A DNA stretch of 64,000 nucleotides from a bacterium (GTDB lineage: Bacteria > UBA8248), in the NCBI GenBank assembly GCA_022828125.1, contig JAJEJD010000006.1, positions 1 through 64,000 of the forward strand, read 5' to 3'. The first letter of the stretch is position 1. Each line of letters starts with the position of its first letter. This document shows positions 17,375 through 25,965 of this stretch, in pieces. The position numbers and the translations under genes are program-made. The notes beneath the pieces were generated by a model. It did no database searches. It was given only the letters and a program-made list of their open reading frames with translations, and was not told the origin of the DNA.

Positions 17375-18834
17375 GATCCATCTCCCCCCATAAAACAAAG
17401 TTGATTCCCCACGCCCTCTTTTTGAGCAAAACTCAATGCTGCAAGAGATGACTTGATTAGGTTTTTTGAATTTTGAGCAGTTTCAGGGAAACATGCGGCG
17501 CCTATTGAAATTGTGATTTCGGACCCTCTTCCGCCGAGGTAGAAGGGAGTGTGATTGACGACATGCAAGATTCGTTCTGCTACAGCCTCGGCATATTCTT
17601 GAGAGGAGTCTTGCAGTAACAAGAGGAAACGTGGTCCCTCATGCCGCACCAAAATATCGTTTCCGGCAGCGAATGGTTTAAGCGAATTTGAGAGATGAAG
17701 AATGACTTCTTCCTCGGGCGTATCGTCAAACTCTGAGGAAGCGTCAGGAGCGATGCTGAGCAACGCGAGTTGACGTCCCTTTGCTTCTGCTTCGCAGATA
17801 ATTTCGTGAAGGCGAGAATGTAGATATTCTATATTTTGGTCACCGGTGAGGGGGTCGATTTCTAATCGTGCTTGCCAGCGCAACTCGTTTTTCCGGTTTG
17901 CGATGGCATCCGCCACAAGCGCCGCGATGATTTCTCCGCGCTGGACGGAAGAAGCGTCAAATTGAGCTCGACGTTTGCTTGCGAACCCTAGACAGCCAAG
18001 AATTTCCCCTCTTGAGATAAGAGGAAGACATGCGGCGGAACGCGCTTCAAGACGGGGCTCATCATGATGAAAGAGAGGCCTGGTTCCCTTTTTCCCCTTG
18101 AGGTCCGGGAGTCTTAAGCTTTCTTTTTTGCTTAATACGTATCCTGCCAGACTTGCATGTTCGCTGATTGCGACTTCACCCAGAAAGAGTTCCCCAAAAC
18201 CAGAGGTTCGAACGAGGCGGGGATAGCCTGCTTCCTCGTCGATGAGGACGAGGAAGCAGGCGTCGAAGGGAAGCAACTCGCGCGGCACCTGGCATATCGC
18301 ATTCAACAATTGACCTTCGTTCTCGCTTGAGCGAAGCGAGGTCAGGTATCTGCTGAAGGCGGGAACGTTCATGGAGCGACGCTCCACTTGAACGGTCGTC
18401 AGGGCACCGTCTGCAAGATAGGCGAATTGCTGGGCGAACCCCGCGAGTATTTTTTGGTCTTTGGACGTGAAACACCAGCTTTTTTTGCTGTCGATGGCGA
18501 GCGCCCCTTTATTGATGGAAGAAGGCAGGGGGGTCGCCATGAAGGACTTGATGTCCTCGTTCCTGCTGTAATAGCCGAGAACCAGGGTGTCTTTGTCGAA
18601 TTGATTGACGCTTAACGGCTCGTTGTTCTCCAGGACCCAGCCCATGAAACCCTGGCCCACATCGACCGAGGCGTCCGCAAGGATGTAGGGGCTCAGGCTG
18701 TGGTATGTGGTGAGCTGAAAAGTCTTACGGCGTTTGTTTTCAAGGAATAAGCAGGCGGAGTAAGCTTCCGTGACGTTGCTGACGAGCGTGATGAGGGAGA
18801 ACAGATCTCTTTCCAGGTTCGTCATTGCCGACAT
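17371..18834 (-). CDS. GAF-GAF-degenerate GGDEF protein coupled to mreB
   Basis: In this 487-residue cytoplasmic protein two GAF-like sensor domains lie at about 1-150 and 160-315 (GQGFMGWVLENNEPLSV; ASLAGYVLSKKESLRLPDL). A GGDEF-like domain follows at about 325-485: it keeps DPLTGDQNIEYL (327-338) and TISIGAACFPE but replaces GGDEF with HEGPRF (398-403). It is therefore unlikely to make c-di-GMP and may bind a nucleotide or a partner. Its stop overlaps the mreB start by four bases, suggesting coupled synthesis. The upstream region is very AT-rich and probably holds the promoter for both. Confidence 0.75.
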   Translation of the reverse strand: MSAMTNLERDLFSLITLVSNVTEAYSACLFLENKRRKTFQLTTYHSLSPYILADASVDVGQGFMGWVLENNEPLSVNQFDKDTLVLGYYSRNEDIKSFMATPLPSSINKGALAIDSKKSWCFTSKDQKILAGFAQQFAYLADGALTTVQVERRSMNVPAFSRYLTSLRSSENEGQLLNAICQVPRELLPFDACFLVLIDEEAGYPRLVRTSGFGELFLGEVAISEHASLAGYVLSKKESLRLPDLKGKKGTRPLFHHDEPRLEARSAACLPLISRGEILGCLGFASKRRAQFDASSVQRGEIIAALVADAIANRKNELRWQARLEIDPLTGDQNIEYLHSRLHEIICEAEAKGRQLALLSIAPDASSEFDDTPEEEVILHLSNSLKPFAAGNDILVRHEGPRFLLLLQDSSQEYAEAVAERILHVVNHTPFYLGGRGSEITISIGAACFPETAQNSKNLIKSSLAALSFAQKEGVGNQLCFMGGDGS

Positions 18835-18867
18835 CCATCGGGACGGATTGGAACGTTGCCGAATATA

Positions 18868-18965
18868 GCAAAGGCCCCGAATTTATTTCAAGTGATTTTT
18901 TTATTAATGCCCATATCATATTGTATTTATTGATATTATATGGAATTAAAAATTAGGGCCTTTGC
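18868..18965. repeat. AT-rich inverted repeat ahead of the GAF-mreB operon
   Basis: The arms GCAAAGGCCCCGAATTTA (18868-18885) and its near reverse complement (18948-18965) match in about 16 of 18 positions around a 62-bp AT-rich centre. The element sits directly upstream of the GAF-GGDEF gene, so it could be a regulatory hairpin or a small insertion element. Confidence 0.55.
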
Positions 18966-19303
18966 GGTTCTCTTAAAGCGATTCTTGCAGTAATATTTAT
19001 AACCTATTGATATTTAATGAATTACTCTCTTATAAATTGAATTTCCTGGTGATTTTCGCGTCTTTGCGGCGAGGAAGGCCCATATATTGTATGGGATATC
19101 TACTTAAGGGACTGCATATTGTGGATTGCGCGGACGCCCGGGACGATCGCCCGGGCGCGATTGCACCCCCGCAGTTCCCCGCATTTGCCGCTGCGCGCCC
19201 GCCTGCAGGGCCGTGGTATGCTCACGATGTTTCTGCGGGAGAGGATTTTCGCCCGCGCCCATCCCCGCAATTCCTCGCATTTCCTCTCGAAAATATTCGT
19301 TAA

Positions 19304-19356
19304 TTTATCGAAAAACCCCGTCAATTTATCGATATTTATCGAATTTTTCGGAAATT
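19304..19356 (-). repeat. 53-bp CGATAAA-rich repeat, right copy
   Basis: This is the inverted partner of 6059-6111 (five mismatches in 53). It again holds iterated CGATAAA/TTTATCG units around ACCCCGT. It lies beyond the mreB/GAF operon at the right edge of the lower-G+C block. Confidence 0.8.
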
Positions 19357-19555
19357 CCATATTTTTAAGCGAAGCGACCGGCTCCGCCATCATACCGGAA
19401 TCCCCCGAACCCGCGCGGGCGGGAAATGCGGGCAAATGCGGGACGAACCCGGCGCGCGCGTCGACGTTCCCGCAGGCGCGATGACTCCAAATGCGCGCCG
19501 TCGCGCGAGGGATGAAGACCCGGGTGAAGGGTTCGGAATTAAACCCGGCCGATGA

Positions 19556-19802
19556 GGGGCCGTTGAAAAAGCACATGAGGGGGAAGTGACGCCTTCGCCT
19601 CCTCGTTCGGCTGTCTTTGCGCCCGGCGGAGAGGCTGGGAATCGAACACAAAATCGAAAGGCGAATTCTCTTGATTCCGCATCCGGACGCCACGCGACAA
19701 CAAGGTCGTGGCCGAACTGCCCGGTGAAAAGTCAAAATGGATTCCGGCTTTCGCCGGAATGACGGTGGTTTTCCCACATCGAGGGGATTTTTCAACAAAC
19801 CC
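19556..19802. repeat. GTTGAAAAAG-family element with half dRS3-like arm
   Basis: The ends GGGGCCGTTGAAAAAG (19556) and atttttcaacaaaccc (to 19802) mark the element. Only the right-hand inner arm (19734-19764, the same 31-bp sequence as 4755-4785) remains, so it looks like a decayed copy of the 4592-4823 element. Confidence 0.65.
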
Positions 19803-19829
19803 CTCAAGGGGGGATAGGGGGGTGGTTTT

Positions 19830-19857
19830 GTAGGGACAGGTCGCGACCTGTCCTTAC
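19830..19857. repeat. 28-bp palindrome GTAGGGACAGG...
   Basis: This is a near-perfect palindrome around tcgcga with one arm mismatch. Further copies are at 30995-31022, 35350-35377 and 41040-41067, all between genes. Confidence 0.75.
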
Positions 19858-20041
19858 GGCAATCATGGGGTCTTCGCAGCTGTTCCACGACCCGAGTGTC
19901 CGCGCGTTTCCATGAATACTGCCTCCAAACGGGAGAACACACAGTCGGAAATATATGTCCGACCCCTACGAAACCCTTCCCCCCTTGAGTGCCGGCTATC
20001 TCCCACCTCCCCGGTAGGTTTCGTTCGCCGAATGACGAAAT

Positions 20042-20181
20042 CGAGGCTTTTTCAACAACCCCGATATAAGGGGGCAGGAGGAGTTGCTTATAGAGAGGGA
20101 GGTCGGGGGTTCGCGCGAAAGCGGCCTTCCCGCTACAGGCAATATCCCCCGGCGAGGACTTTTCCAACAGCCCTTTCGGGC
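20042..20181. repeat. partial GTTGAAAAAG-family element
   Basis: Two copies of the element end, CTTTTTCAACAACCCC and a variant cttttccaacagccc, flank about 100 bp of unremarkable sequence immediately downstream of the ABC permease stop. Confidence 0.5.
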
Positions 20182-21014
20182 TACCCCTTCACGGCGCCGG
20201 CCGTCATGCCGGCGATGATCTGCCGCGCGGAGAAGAAGGTGAAGATCAGCGGCGGAATGACGATGAGCGTGCCCATGGCCATGATGCGCCCCCACTCGGG
20301 GCCCGCGTCCGTCAGGAACAGGCTGGTGGCGACCGGCAGCGTGCGCGTGGTTCTGTCCGTCAGCAGCAGCGCCAGGATGAACTCGTTCCACGCGATCCGG
20401 AATACGAAGATGCCGGTCACCGCGTAACCGGCCTTCATCACCGGGAAGAGGACGCGGGTGAACACCTGCCAGGGCGTCGCCCCGTCGACGATGGCGGCTT
20501 CCTCGAGTTCGATCGGGACCTGCTTCACGAAGCCGTAGAGCAGCCAGATGGCGAAGGGCAGGTTGAGCGCCGTGTAGAAGAAGATGAGACCCGAAAGCTG
20601 GTTCGCGATTCCCAGCACGATGGAGACCGCGAAGGCCGGGATCGCCAGCACCGCGGGCGGTATCATGCGGACCAGGAGCGCCCCGTTGGCGATGGACTGG
20701 CGGCCGGGGAACTGCATGCGGGCCAGCGCGTAGGCCGCCATGCCGCCGGTCGTCAGCGTGATCAGGGTCGCCGAAACGCCCACGATGATGGAATTCACCA
20801 GATACCTGTCGAAGTGCGAATCGCCGATGATGTCCACGTAGTTCTGAATGGTGGGGAAGAAGAAGAACCACACGGGATTCCCGTCGAAGATCACCACCTC
20901 GTTCTTGAACGAAGTGCTGATCATGATGTAGATGGGCGTCAGGCAGATTATCGACAAGGCGATCAGCCCGGCGTAATGGAATGTCATTCTCGTTTTCGTC
21001 GATTCGATGCGCAT
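20181..21014 (-). CDS. carbohydrate-type ABC transporter permease (MalG-like)
   Basis: This 277-residue inner-membrane permease has six predicted helices and the cytoplasmic EAA loop ELEEAAIVDGATPWQVFTRV, the contact to the ATPase. The family (MalG/UgpE/AraQ type) pairs with a MalF-type permease, here the gene just upstream. I prefer ATG 21014, with GAGG eight bases before it, over a GTG nine bases earlier. It is the last gene of a four-gene minus-strand operon: ATPase, binding protein, permease 1, permease 2. The substrate is probably a sugar or polyol, by family only. Confidence 0.9.
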   Translation of the reverse strand: MRIESTKTRMTFHYAGLIALSIICLTPIYIMISTSFKNEVVIFDGNPVWFFFFPTIQNYVDIIGDSHFDRYLVNSIIVGVSATLITLTTGGMAAYALARMQFPGRQSIANGALLVRMIPPAVLAIPAFAVSIVLGIANQLSGLIFFYTALNLPFAIWLLYGFVKQVPIELEEAAIVDGATPWQVFTRVLFPVMKAGYAVTGIFVFRIAWNEFILALLLTDRTTRTLPVATSLFLTDAGPEWGRIMAMGTLIVIPPLIFTFFSARQIIAGMTAGAVKG

Positions 21015-21024
21015 CGCCTTCACC

Positions 21025-21936
21025 TCACACGTCGGCGCGGGATTTCATGGGGTTGCTGATCAGCAGGATCGCCAGGCTGAGCGCGAAGACGATCAGCAGC
21101 AGGAGGACGGAGATGGCCGCCGCATAGCCGAGTTGCTGGGCGTCGAAGGCGGTCTTGTAGACGTGCAGCGACAGCAGTTCCGTCGCCAGTCCCGGCCCGC
21201 CTTCGGTCATGATCAGCATGACCTCCAGCCCCTTGAATACGTCGATGATACGGAGCAGGAGGGCGATGATCAGGATTGAGCGGATCATCGGCAGCTTCAC
21301 GAGGAAGATCTGCTGCCACGTGTTGGCGCCGTCGATGCGCGACGCTTCGAGTACCTCCGAGGGCAGCGCCTGGAGGCCCGCGATCACGATGATGAAGACG
21401 AACGGCGTCCACTGCCAGATGTCCGTGAACACGATGGCGAAAAACGCGAGGTGCGGCTCGCCCAGCCAGATCAGCGGCTCGAAGCCGGCGAGTTCCAGGT
21501 AATGGTTGATCCAACCCGCCCGTGCGTCGTAGAGGTAGCGCCATACCAATCCGACCACCACCGGCGAAATCATGAGCGGCATGATGAAGATCGTCCGGAA
21601 GATGGACGCGCCGCGAATCGGTTTCTCGAGCAGCAGGGCCAGCGCGACCCCCAGCGTCATCTCGATGGTGATCGTGAAGAAGCCGAACTTGAACGTCACC
21701 CACATGGATTCCTGGACGTTTTCGTCGCGGAGCATGCGCAGATAGTTGTCCGCGCCGATGAACTCCGCCGTGGACATCGGCGTGCCGACCGCCCAGTCCT
21801 GCATGCTGAGCAACAGCCCCTGGACGACCGGGTAGATGAGGCCCGCGCCCATGAGCAGGACGGCGGGCGCGACGAACAGGTAACCGACGAGCCACCGCCG
21901 CATGCCCGTTGCGACCGGAGGGGCAGGGTCGCTCAT
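21025..21936 (-). CDS. carbohydrate-type ABC transporter permease (MalF/UgpA-like)
   Basis: This 303-residue inner-membrane permease has about six helices and the EAA-type loop SEVLEASRIDGANTWQQIF. An N-terminal proline-rich cytoplasmic stretch (MSDPAPPVATGMRRW) precedes the first helix. It pairs with the permease gene that starts ten bases downstream. The binding-protein gene ends 82 bases upstream, with a perfect 11-bp-stem hairpin between them that may hold permease expression below that of the binding protein. Confidence 0.9.
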   Translation of the reverse strand: MSDPAPPVATGMRRWLVGYLFVAPAVLLMGAGLIYPVVQGLLLSMQDWAVGTPMSTAEFIGADNYLRMLRDENVQESMWVTFKFGFFTITIEMTLGVALALLLEKPIRGASIFRTIFIMPLMISPVVVGLVWRYLYDARAGWINHYLELAGFEPLIWLGEPHLAFFAIVFTDIWQWTPFVFIIVIAGLQALPSEVLEASRIDGANTWQQIFLVKLPMIRSILIIALLLRIIDVFKGLEVMLIMTEGGPGLATELLSLHVYKTAFDAQQLGYAAAISVLLLLIVFALSLAILLISNPMKSRADV

Positions 21937-21974
21937 CGCGCGCGTTCCGGGAACCGGCTGCCTGCGGGTGAAGC

Positions 21975-22001
21975 GCCTCCCCCGGCAGGGCCGGGGGAGG
22001 C
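21975..22001 (-). terminator. intra-operon hairpin after the sugar-binding protein gene
   Basis: GCCTCCCCCGG (21975-21985) and CCGGGGGAGGC (21991-22001) are perfect arms around a five-base loop. No T-run follows in the direction of transcription, so a partial terminator or an mRNA-stabilising structure is more likely than full termination. Confidence 0.6.
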
Positions 22002-22018
22002 GGGTTCAGGGGTTTCGG

Positions 22019-23374
22019 CTACTTGGAAGATATCGACTGCCACTGATAGTAGCCCTCGCGTTTCATGACGGCGCGCGCCTGCTCCGCCGCCTTATCCAGG
22101 ATCGGCTTGATGGGCTTGTCGGAAGTCAGCACCTGGTGCAGCGCGATGCCGAGCACCTTGATGTTCAACTCGTTCCACTCGGGGATCAGCGGCCGCCAGT
22201 CCGGATCGGCGCATTTGAGCTGTTCCGCGATCACCGGGTATTCCGGGAACTTCTTCGAGAACACCGGATCGGTGAGCGTGGAAATGCGGATCGGGTCGCC
22301 GCCGAGCTCGACGATCCGCCGGTCGGCCTTCTTCGAGGTCATCCACTGGATGAACAGGAACGCCGCTTCCTTGTTCTTCGAGTTGGCCGGTATGCCCATG
22401 GCGAAACCGCCCGTCTCGGAGCCGCACTGGACGTCGGTCGGGTGCAGCGCGTAGCCGACCTTGCCGACGACTTTCGATTGCTTCGGGTCGCGCGCCCGGG
22501 CGGCGATCTTCAGCGAGTCGATGTACATGGCGGCGTCGCCGTGCAGGAACGCTTTGGACGCTTCGCCGTAGCTGTAGGACGGAATGCCGCGGGGGCCGTA
22601 CTTCACCGTCTCGCGCAGGAACTCCGCGGTCTTCACGCCGGCGGGGCTGTTGAAGACGGGCTCCCACTTGTCGTTGAAGACGCGGGCGCCCATGGGCGCG
22701 GCATGGAACAGCCAGGCGGCCGTGACCTGGTGCCCGGTCTTGCCGCGCATGGTGAGGCCGCCCATTCCCGTCTTCTCCTTGATGGTCTTCGCCGCCTTGC
22801 GGACGTCGGCGTAGGTCTTCGGCACGGCGAGGCCCAGCTTCTTGAACACGTCCTTGCGATAGGCCAGGATCGAGGTCTCGGCGCCGAACGGCAGACCGTA
22901 GAGCGCGCCCGACTTGCCGGGCAGATAGCCCTTCTTGCCGCCGACGATGCCGCCGTTCTGGATGTAGGCGTCGGAGATGTCCTCGATGTCGAAGTTCGGG
23001 TCGACGAACGCGGGGCTGGTGAAGAACTGCGAGAGGGGCGTCAACAGGCCCTTCGCCACGTACTCGCCCTTCCACATCACCACCCAGGCGACGACGTCGA
23101 AATCGCCGTCTTTCTTGCTCATCTCCAGAAGCTGGCGATTCCGCATCTTGAGGTACTGGGAGTAGTCGATCTCGACCTTGATGCCCGTCTCTTTGGTGAA
23201 CTCGGCGACCAGTTGCTTGGCCTTCTTGAAGTGCGAATTCGAGGGCCAGCTGACCACCAGCGTCTTGCCCTTGTACTTCTCGTAGGGGTTGGCCATCAGC
23301 GTCGTGGCGCTGAACGTCAGGGCCAGGGCCGCCACGAGCACGACCATCCCCAGGTTTCTGCATTTCGATTTCAT
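22019..23374 (-). CDS. ABC transporter extracellular solute-binding protein (carbohydrate type)
   Basis: This 451-residue secreted binding protein has an N-terminal signal peptide (basic MKSKCRN, hydrophobic VVLVAALALTFSATTLMA). The mature part follows the family 1 (MalE/UgpB) pattern: TLVVSWPSNSHFKKAKQLV, FTKETGIKVEIDYSQY and YALHPTDVQCGSETGGFAMGIP near the C-terminal half. It delivers its ligand to the two permeases downstream. AAGGAGG precedes the ATG. The ATPase gene lies 25 bases upstream on the same strand. The ligand is probably a sugar or related polyol, inferred from family only. Confidence 0.9.
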   Translation of the reverse strand: MKSKCRNLGMVVLVAALALTFSATTLMANPYEKYKGKTLVVSWPSNSHFKKAKQLVAEFTKETGIKVEIDYSQYLKMRNRQLLEMSKKDGDFDVVAWVVMWKGEYVAKGLLTPLSQFFTSPAFVDPNFDIEDISDAYIQNGGIVGGKKGYLPGKSGALYGLPFGAETSILAYRKDVFKKLGLAVPKTYADVRKAAKTIKEKTGMGGLTMRGKTGHQVTAAWLFHAAPMGARVFNDKWEPVFNSPAGVKTAEFLRETVKYGPRGIPSYSYGEASKAFLHGDAAMYIDSLKIAARARDPKQSKVVGKVGYALHPTDVQCGSETGGFAMGIPANSKNKEAAFLFIQWMTSKKADRRIVELGGDPIRISTLTDPVFSKKFPEYPVIAEQLKCADPDWRPLIPEWNELNIKVLGIALHQVLTSDKPIKPILDKAAEQARAVMKREGYYQWQSISSK

Positions 23375-23399
23375 GATTTCCTCCTTATGAGGTTAGTAA

Positions 23400-24524
23400 T
23401 TAAAACGTCCCGGCCCGAGCGGCAGGCTTGAGCGCGAGACCGGTCTCCTTGTCGAACAGGTAGAGCCTCTCCGTTTCGAAATAATAGGTGCCGGATTCCA
23501 TCCGTCCGTGTTCGGGGCCTGCTTCCACGGAGACGGAAATCCGTTGCTCGCCGATGCGCGCGGCGAGGAACTGGTTGGAGCCGACGTACTCGGCGACGTC
23601 GACGGTGAGTTCCACCGGGGCCGTGGCGCCGCCCGAATACCTCGCCCCCGTCGAGGAGAAATGTTCGGGCCGCAGGCCCGCGACGACGTTCCGGGAATCG
23701 GCGCCCTCCAGGCTCTCGTGGAAGGCCCTGGGAACCGGCAGTTCGAAGCCGTCTCCGACGATGACGTATTCCGAACCATCGCCTCTGATCTCTCCGTCCA
23801 GCATGTTCATGGCCGGCGAACCGATGAAGCCGGCGACGAACCGGTTGACCGGGTGATTGTAGACCTCGGGCGGCGTGCCGATCTGCTGAATGACTCCTTC
23901 GTCCATGACCACGATGCGGTCGGCCATGGTCATGGCCTCGATCTGGTCGTGGGTCACGTAGATCATGGTGCGGTCGAGTTGCTTGTGCAGCAGCGCCAGC
24001 TCGGTGCGCATCTGGGCGCGGAGCTTGGCGTCGAGGTTCGAGAGGGGTTCGTCGAAGAGGAAGCAATAGGCGTCGCGCACGATGGCGCGGCCCATGGCGA
24101 CGCGCTGGCGCTGTCCGCCCGAAAGTTCTCGCGGCTGACGGTGCAGCAGTTCGGAGAGACCGAGCATTTCCGCGGCGCGCGCCACCCGTGCTGCGATCTC
24201 CGCCTTGGGGAACTTGGCGAGGCGAAGCGAGAACGACATGTTGCCCGCCACGTCCATGTGCGGATAGAGCGCGTAGGACTGGAACACCATGGTGATGTCG
24301 CGGGCCTTGGGAGGCGCATGGGTGACGTCGTTTCCGGCGATCATGATCCGGCCCGCCGAGACCTCCTCGAGACCGGCGATCATGCGAAGCGTCGTGGACT
24401 TGCCGCAGCCCGAGGGGCCGACCAGCACCACGAATTCGCCTTCTTCGATCTGCAGGTTCAGATCGGTGATGACGGTGACCCGGCCGAACCGCTTCGTCAC
24501 GTCGATGAGGTCAACTGCCGCCAT
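23400..24524 (-). CDS. ABC transporter ATP-binding protein (UgpC/MalK type)
   Basis: This 374-residue ATPase has Walker [10 protein letters not shown] near residues 37-45, the signature LSGGQRQRV, Walker B FLFDEPLSNLD and the switch histidine in VTHDQIEAM. The C-terminal 130 residues form the TOBE/OB regulatory domain typical of MalK-type subunits (GLRPEHF). It energises the permease pair downstream and heads the four-gene operon. AAGGGGAG just before the ATG supports the start. MalK-type subunits can often serve several importers. Confidence 0.92.
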   Translation of the reverse strand: MAAVDLIDVTKRFGRVTVITDLNLQIEEGEFVVLVGPSGCGKSTTLRMIAGLEEVSAGRIMIAGNDVTHAPPKARDITMVFQSYALYPHMDVAGNMSFSLRLAKFPKAEIAARVARAAEMLGLSELLHRQPRELSGGQRQRVAMGRAIVRDAYCFLFDEPLSNLDAKLRAQMRTELALLHKQLDRTMIYVTHDQIEAMTMADRIVVMDEGVIQQIGTPPEVYNHPVNRFVAGFIGSPAMNMLDGEIRGDGSEYVIVGDGFELPVPRAFHESLEGADSRNVVAGLRPEHFSSTGARYSGGATAPVELTVDVAEYVGSNQFLAARIGEQRISVSVEAGPEHGRMESGTYYFETERLYLFDKETGLALKPAARAGTF

Positions 24525-24884
24525 GACTCCCCTTTTCCGGCTCCGGCGAACCCGATTTCCGCGTGACGGAGAATCTTCCCGTATCGCTCAAGGCCGATCG
24601 TCGTATGCCCCGCACCGGTGCGAACCACGAGTTTGAGGAACTTTCTTTCGCTCTGATCTTTGTATTGTGCTTTATTGAGCGCGTATAGGGCAAACCGGAA
24701 ATTTTTGAGATGGGCTGAAAATCGGCGGAACCGGCCCCGCGCGCCCGCGCGATGACGGAAACTGCGGGCGAATGCGCTCGACGAAGGACTAGAGGGGCGG
24801 CCCCTTAACGACAATGCAAATACCGGATAGTGGATCAGTTCTGGGGGAGCGGCACCTCCCAAGGTGGAAGGGGCCGCATTCTGC
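24525..24884. other. intergenic region upstream of the sugar ABC operon
   Basis: There is no gene. It should contain the operon promoter on the minus strand. A 10-bp perfect inverted repeat, GCGGCCCCTT (24797-24806) and AAGGGGCCGC (24868-24877), lies just beyond the retropepsin-like gene stop and may act as its terminator or as a repeat remnant. Confidence 0.5.
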
Positions 24885-25316
24885 TTATTGTGCGAGCAGG
24901 TTGTCGTCAAGGCTTAGATAAAATCTCTTCTCTTTACCCAGGAGATGGAAAGTCCCTTGGTCAAGAATGTCTCGCCCAAGAAGCCCCTGATAAAAATCAG
25001 AAGGACCGAGGAACTCAATCACTTCAACGTAGCGCATATGAACCTGCTCCTCCCTGAACGGTATGCTCAGGTCGATCAGATAGCGGTTCATGTCTTTGCT
25101 TCCACCAGCCAAAAACACGGTTGTGAGGCCTTTGGGTGTCAGGCCAAGACTTTCCAATACTTCTGGAGCGATCGCGCTAGTGGTCGCACCGGTATCAAGC
25201 AACAGGCGAATCGACATAAACTCGATTCGTGAGAGTTGGGTATCTCCAGGCAGGGAAACCAGCACTTCGACGACCGGACCATGTTCGGGATCGTAACTAG
25301 CTGTCAGAGACGGCAT
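24885..25316 (-). CDS. retropepsin-like aspartic protease family protein
   Basis: This 143-residue single-domain protein has the aspartic protease active-site pattern LLLDTGATTSAI near residues 40-52 and a second-half GLLGRDIL, matching the flap-and-dimer layout of retropepsin-like bacterial proteins. Two monomers would be needed for one active site. I chose ATG 25316, because the upstream extension merely re-reads the preceding gene in another frame. It overlaps the 3' end of the 86-residue partner gene by 20 bases, so the two are co-translated. The role is unknown. Confidence 0.75.
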   Translation of the reverse strand: MPSLTASYDPEHGPVVEVLVSLPGDTQLSRIEFMSIRLLLDTGATTSAIAPEVLESLGLTPKGLTTVFLAGGSKDMNRYLIDLSIPFREEQVHMRYVEVIEFLGPSDFYQGLLGRDILDQGTFHLLGKEKRFYLSLDDNLLAQ

Positions 25317-25557
25317 AGGAGAAATACCCCAGGCTTTCGGTTTTCTCCGTGACTTCCTGGATGGAGAAAAGACCATCGTCAAATTCCTTGATGGCGAACT
25401 GGTCTGCTTCACCAACGGAGTCGAAGAACTTCACGATCTCCTGGTGTCGCAAGACAGCGAACTGACCCAAATTAGTCTTAACCAACTTGGGCAACATCTT
25501 CTTGAAGGCGGCGTAATTGCTCTCAAGCTCCTGCTGTAGAGCGGTTTCGCTCATCAT
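25297..25557 (-). CDS. DUF5678-like small protein paired with the retropepsin
   Basis: This 86-residue soluble protein has the segments YAAFKKMLPKLVKTNLGQFA, VLRHQEIVKFFDS and LFSIQEVTEK, resembling the DUF5678-type proteins often encoded next to retropepsin-like genes. The start ATG 25557 has a perfect AAGGAGG seven bases upstream; a second ATG follows directly. It is the first gene of a two-gene unit whose second member overlaps it by 20 bases. It may be a substrate, regulator or antidote of the protease, which is speculation. Confidence 0.65.
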   Translation of the reverse strand: MMSETALQQELESNYAAFKKMLPKLVKTNLGQFAVLRHQEIVKFFDSVGEADQFAIKEFDDGLFSIQEVTEKTESLGYFSYAVSDS

Positions 25558-25965
25558 GATGCTTCCTCCTTGAAGAGTGTAAATGGCATCGCCGGGCGAG
25601 AAGGAACTTATGTAAGAGAAAGATATAGTATTGCGATCACTCAATCAAACCCACGATCCACTCCATGCAGTAGGGCCAGGGTACGAGCCCGCGGCCACCG
25701 CCGGAAGTTCATTTTTTGTCCGCATTCCCCCCACACCCCATTCATCCTGCCTTCCCGCCTGTCCTCACACCCCGAATCGCGCTCATCCTCCCGACCCGTC
25801 AGAATTGACAGCACGACCAAATGTTTATATAAATTCGGTCGCAATCATCGATCAGACATCGCTCACGCCATCATCACCGGGCGAACCCGGTATGGCCATT
25901 CTACGCTCCGGGGCGGCGAACGCCCGCGGAGCCGATCTTTAACTTTGGTTAAAAGGAGCAATTTC
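25558..25965. other. divergent promoter region
   Basis: These 408 bp separate the leftward DUF5678-like gene from the rightward NMT1-like gene. Apart from the sigma-70 promoter at 25805-25833 and ribosome binding sites at both ends I see no feature. Frames open across it do not resemble proteins. Confidence 0.6.
25805..25833 (+). promoter_or_regulatory. consensus-like sigma-70 promoter
   Basis: TTGACA (25805-25810), a 17-base spacer and TATAAA (25828-25833) make a near-consensus promoter about 130 bases upstream of the NMT1-like binding-protein gene. Confidence 0.65.

Larger units (their letters stand above)
18835..20180. other. 1.3-kb gene-free, repeat-rich region
   Basis: No reliable gene is present. 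From left to right it contains an AT-rich hairpin (18868-18965), a G+C-rich stretch, the right copy of the 53-bp repeat (19304-19356), a GTTGAAAAAG-type element (19556-19802), a GTAGGGACAGG palindrome (19830-19857) and another partial element (20042-20181). Long open frames on both strands cross these repeats and are not believable. Confidence 0.65.

Noticed and set aside
6059-19356. integrated phage or integrative element
   Set aside because: No integrase, transposase, phage structural or conjugation genes, and no tRNA at either edge; only composition and repeats suggest transfer.
19100-20167. 355-codon open frame on the minus strand
   Set aside because: It crosses the 53-bp repeat, a GTTGAAAAAG element and a palindrome; no domain-like segments.
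22092-23363. 423-codon frame on the minus strand
   Set aside because: It is an alternative-frame shadow of the sugar-binding-protein gene, Arg/Gly/Pro-rich with no signal peptide.
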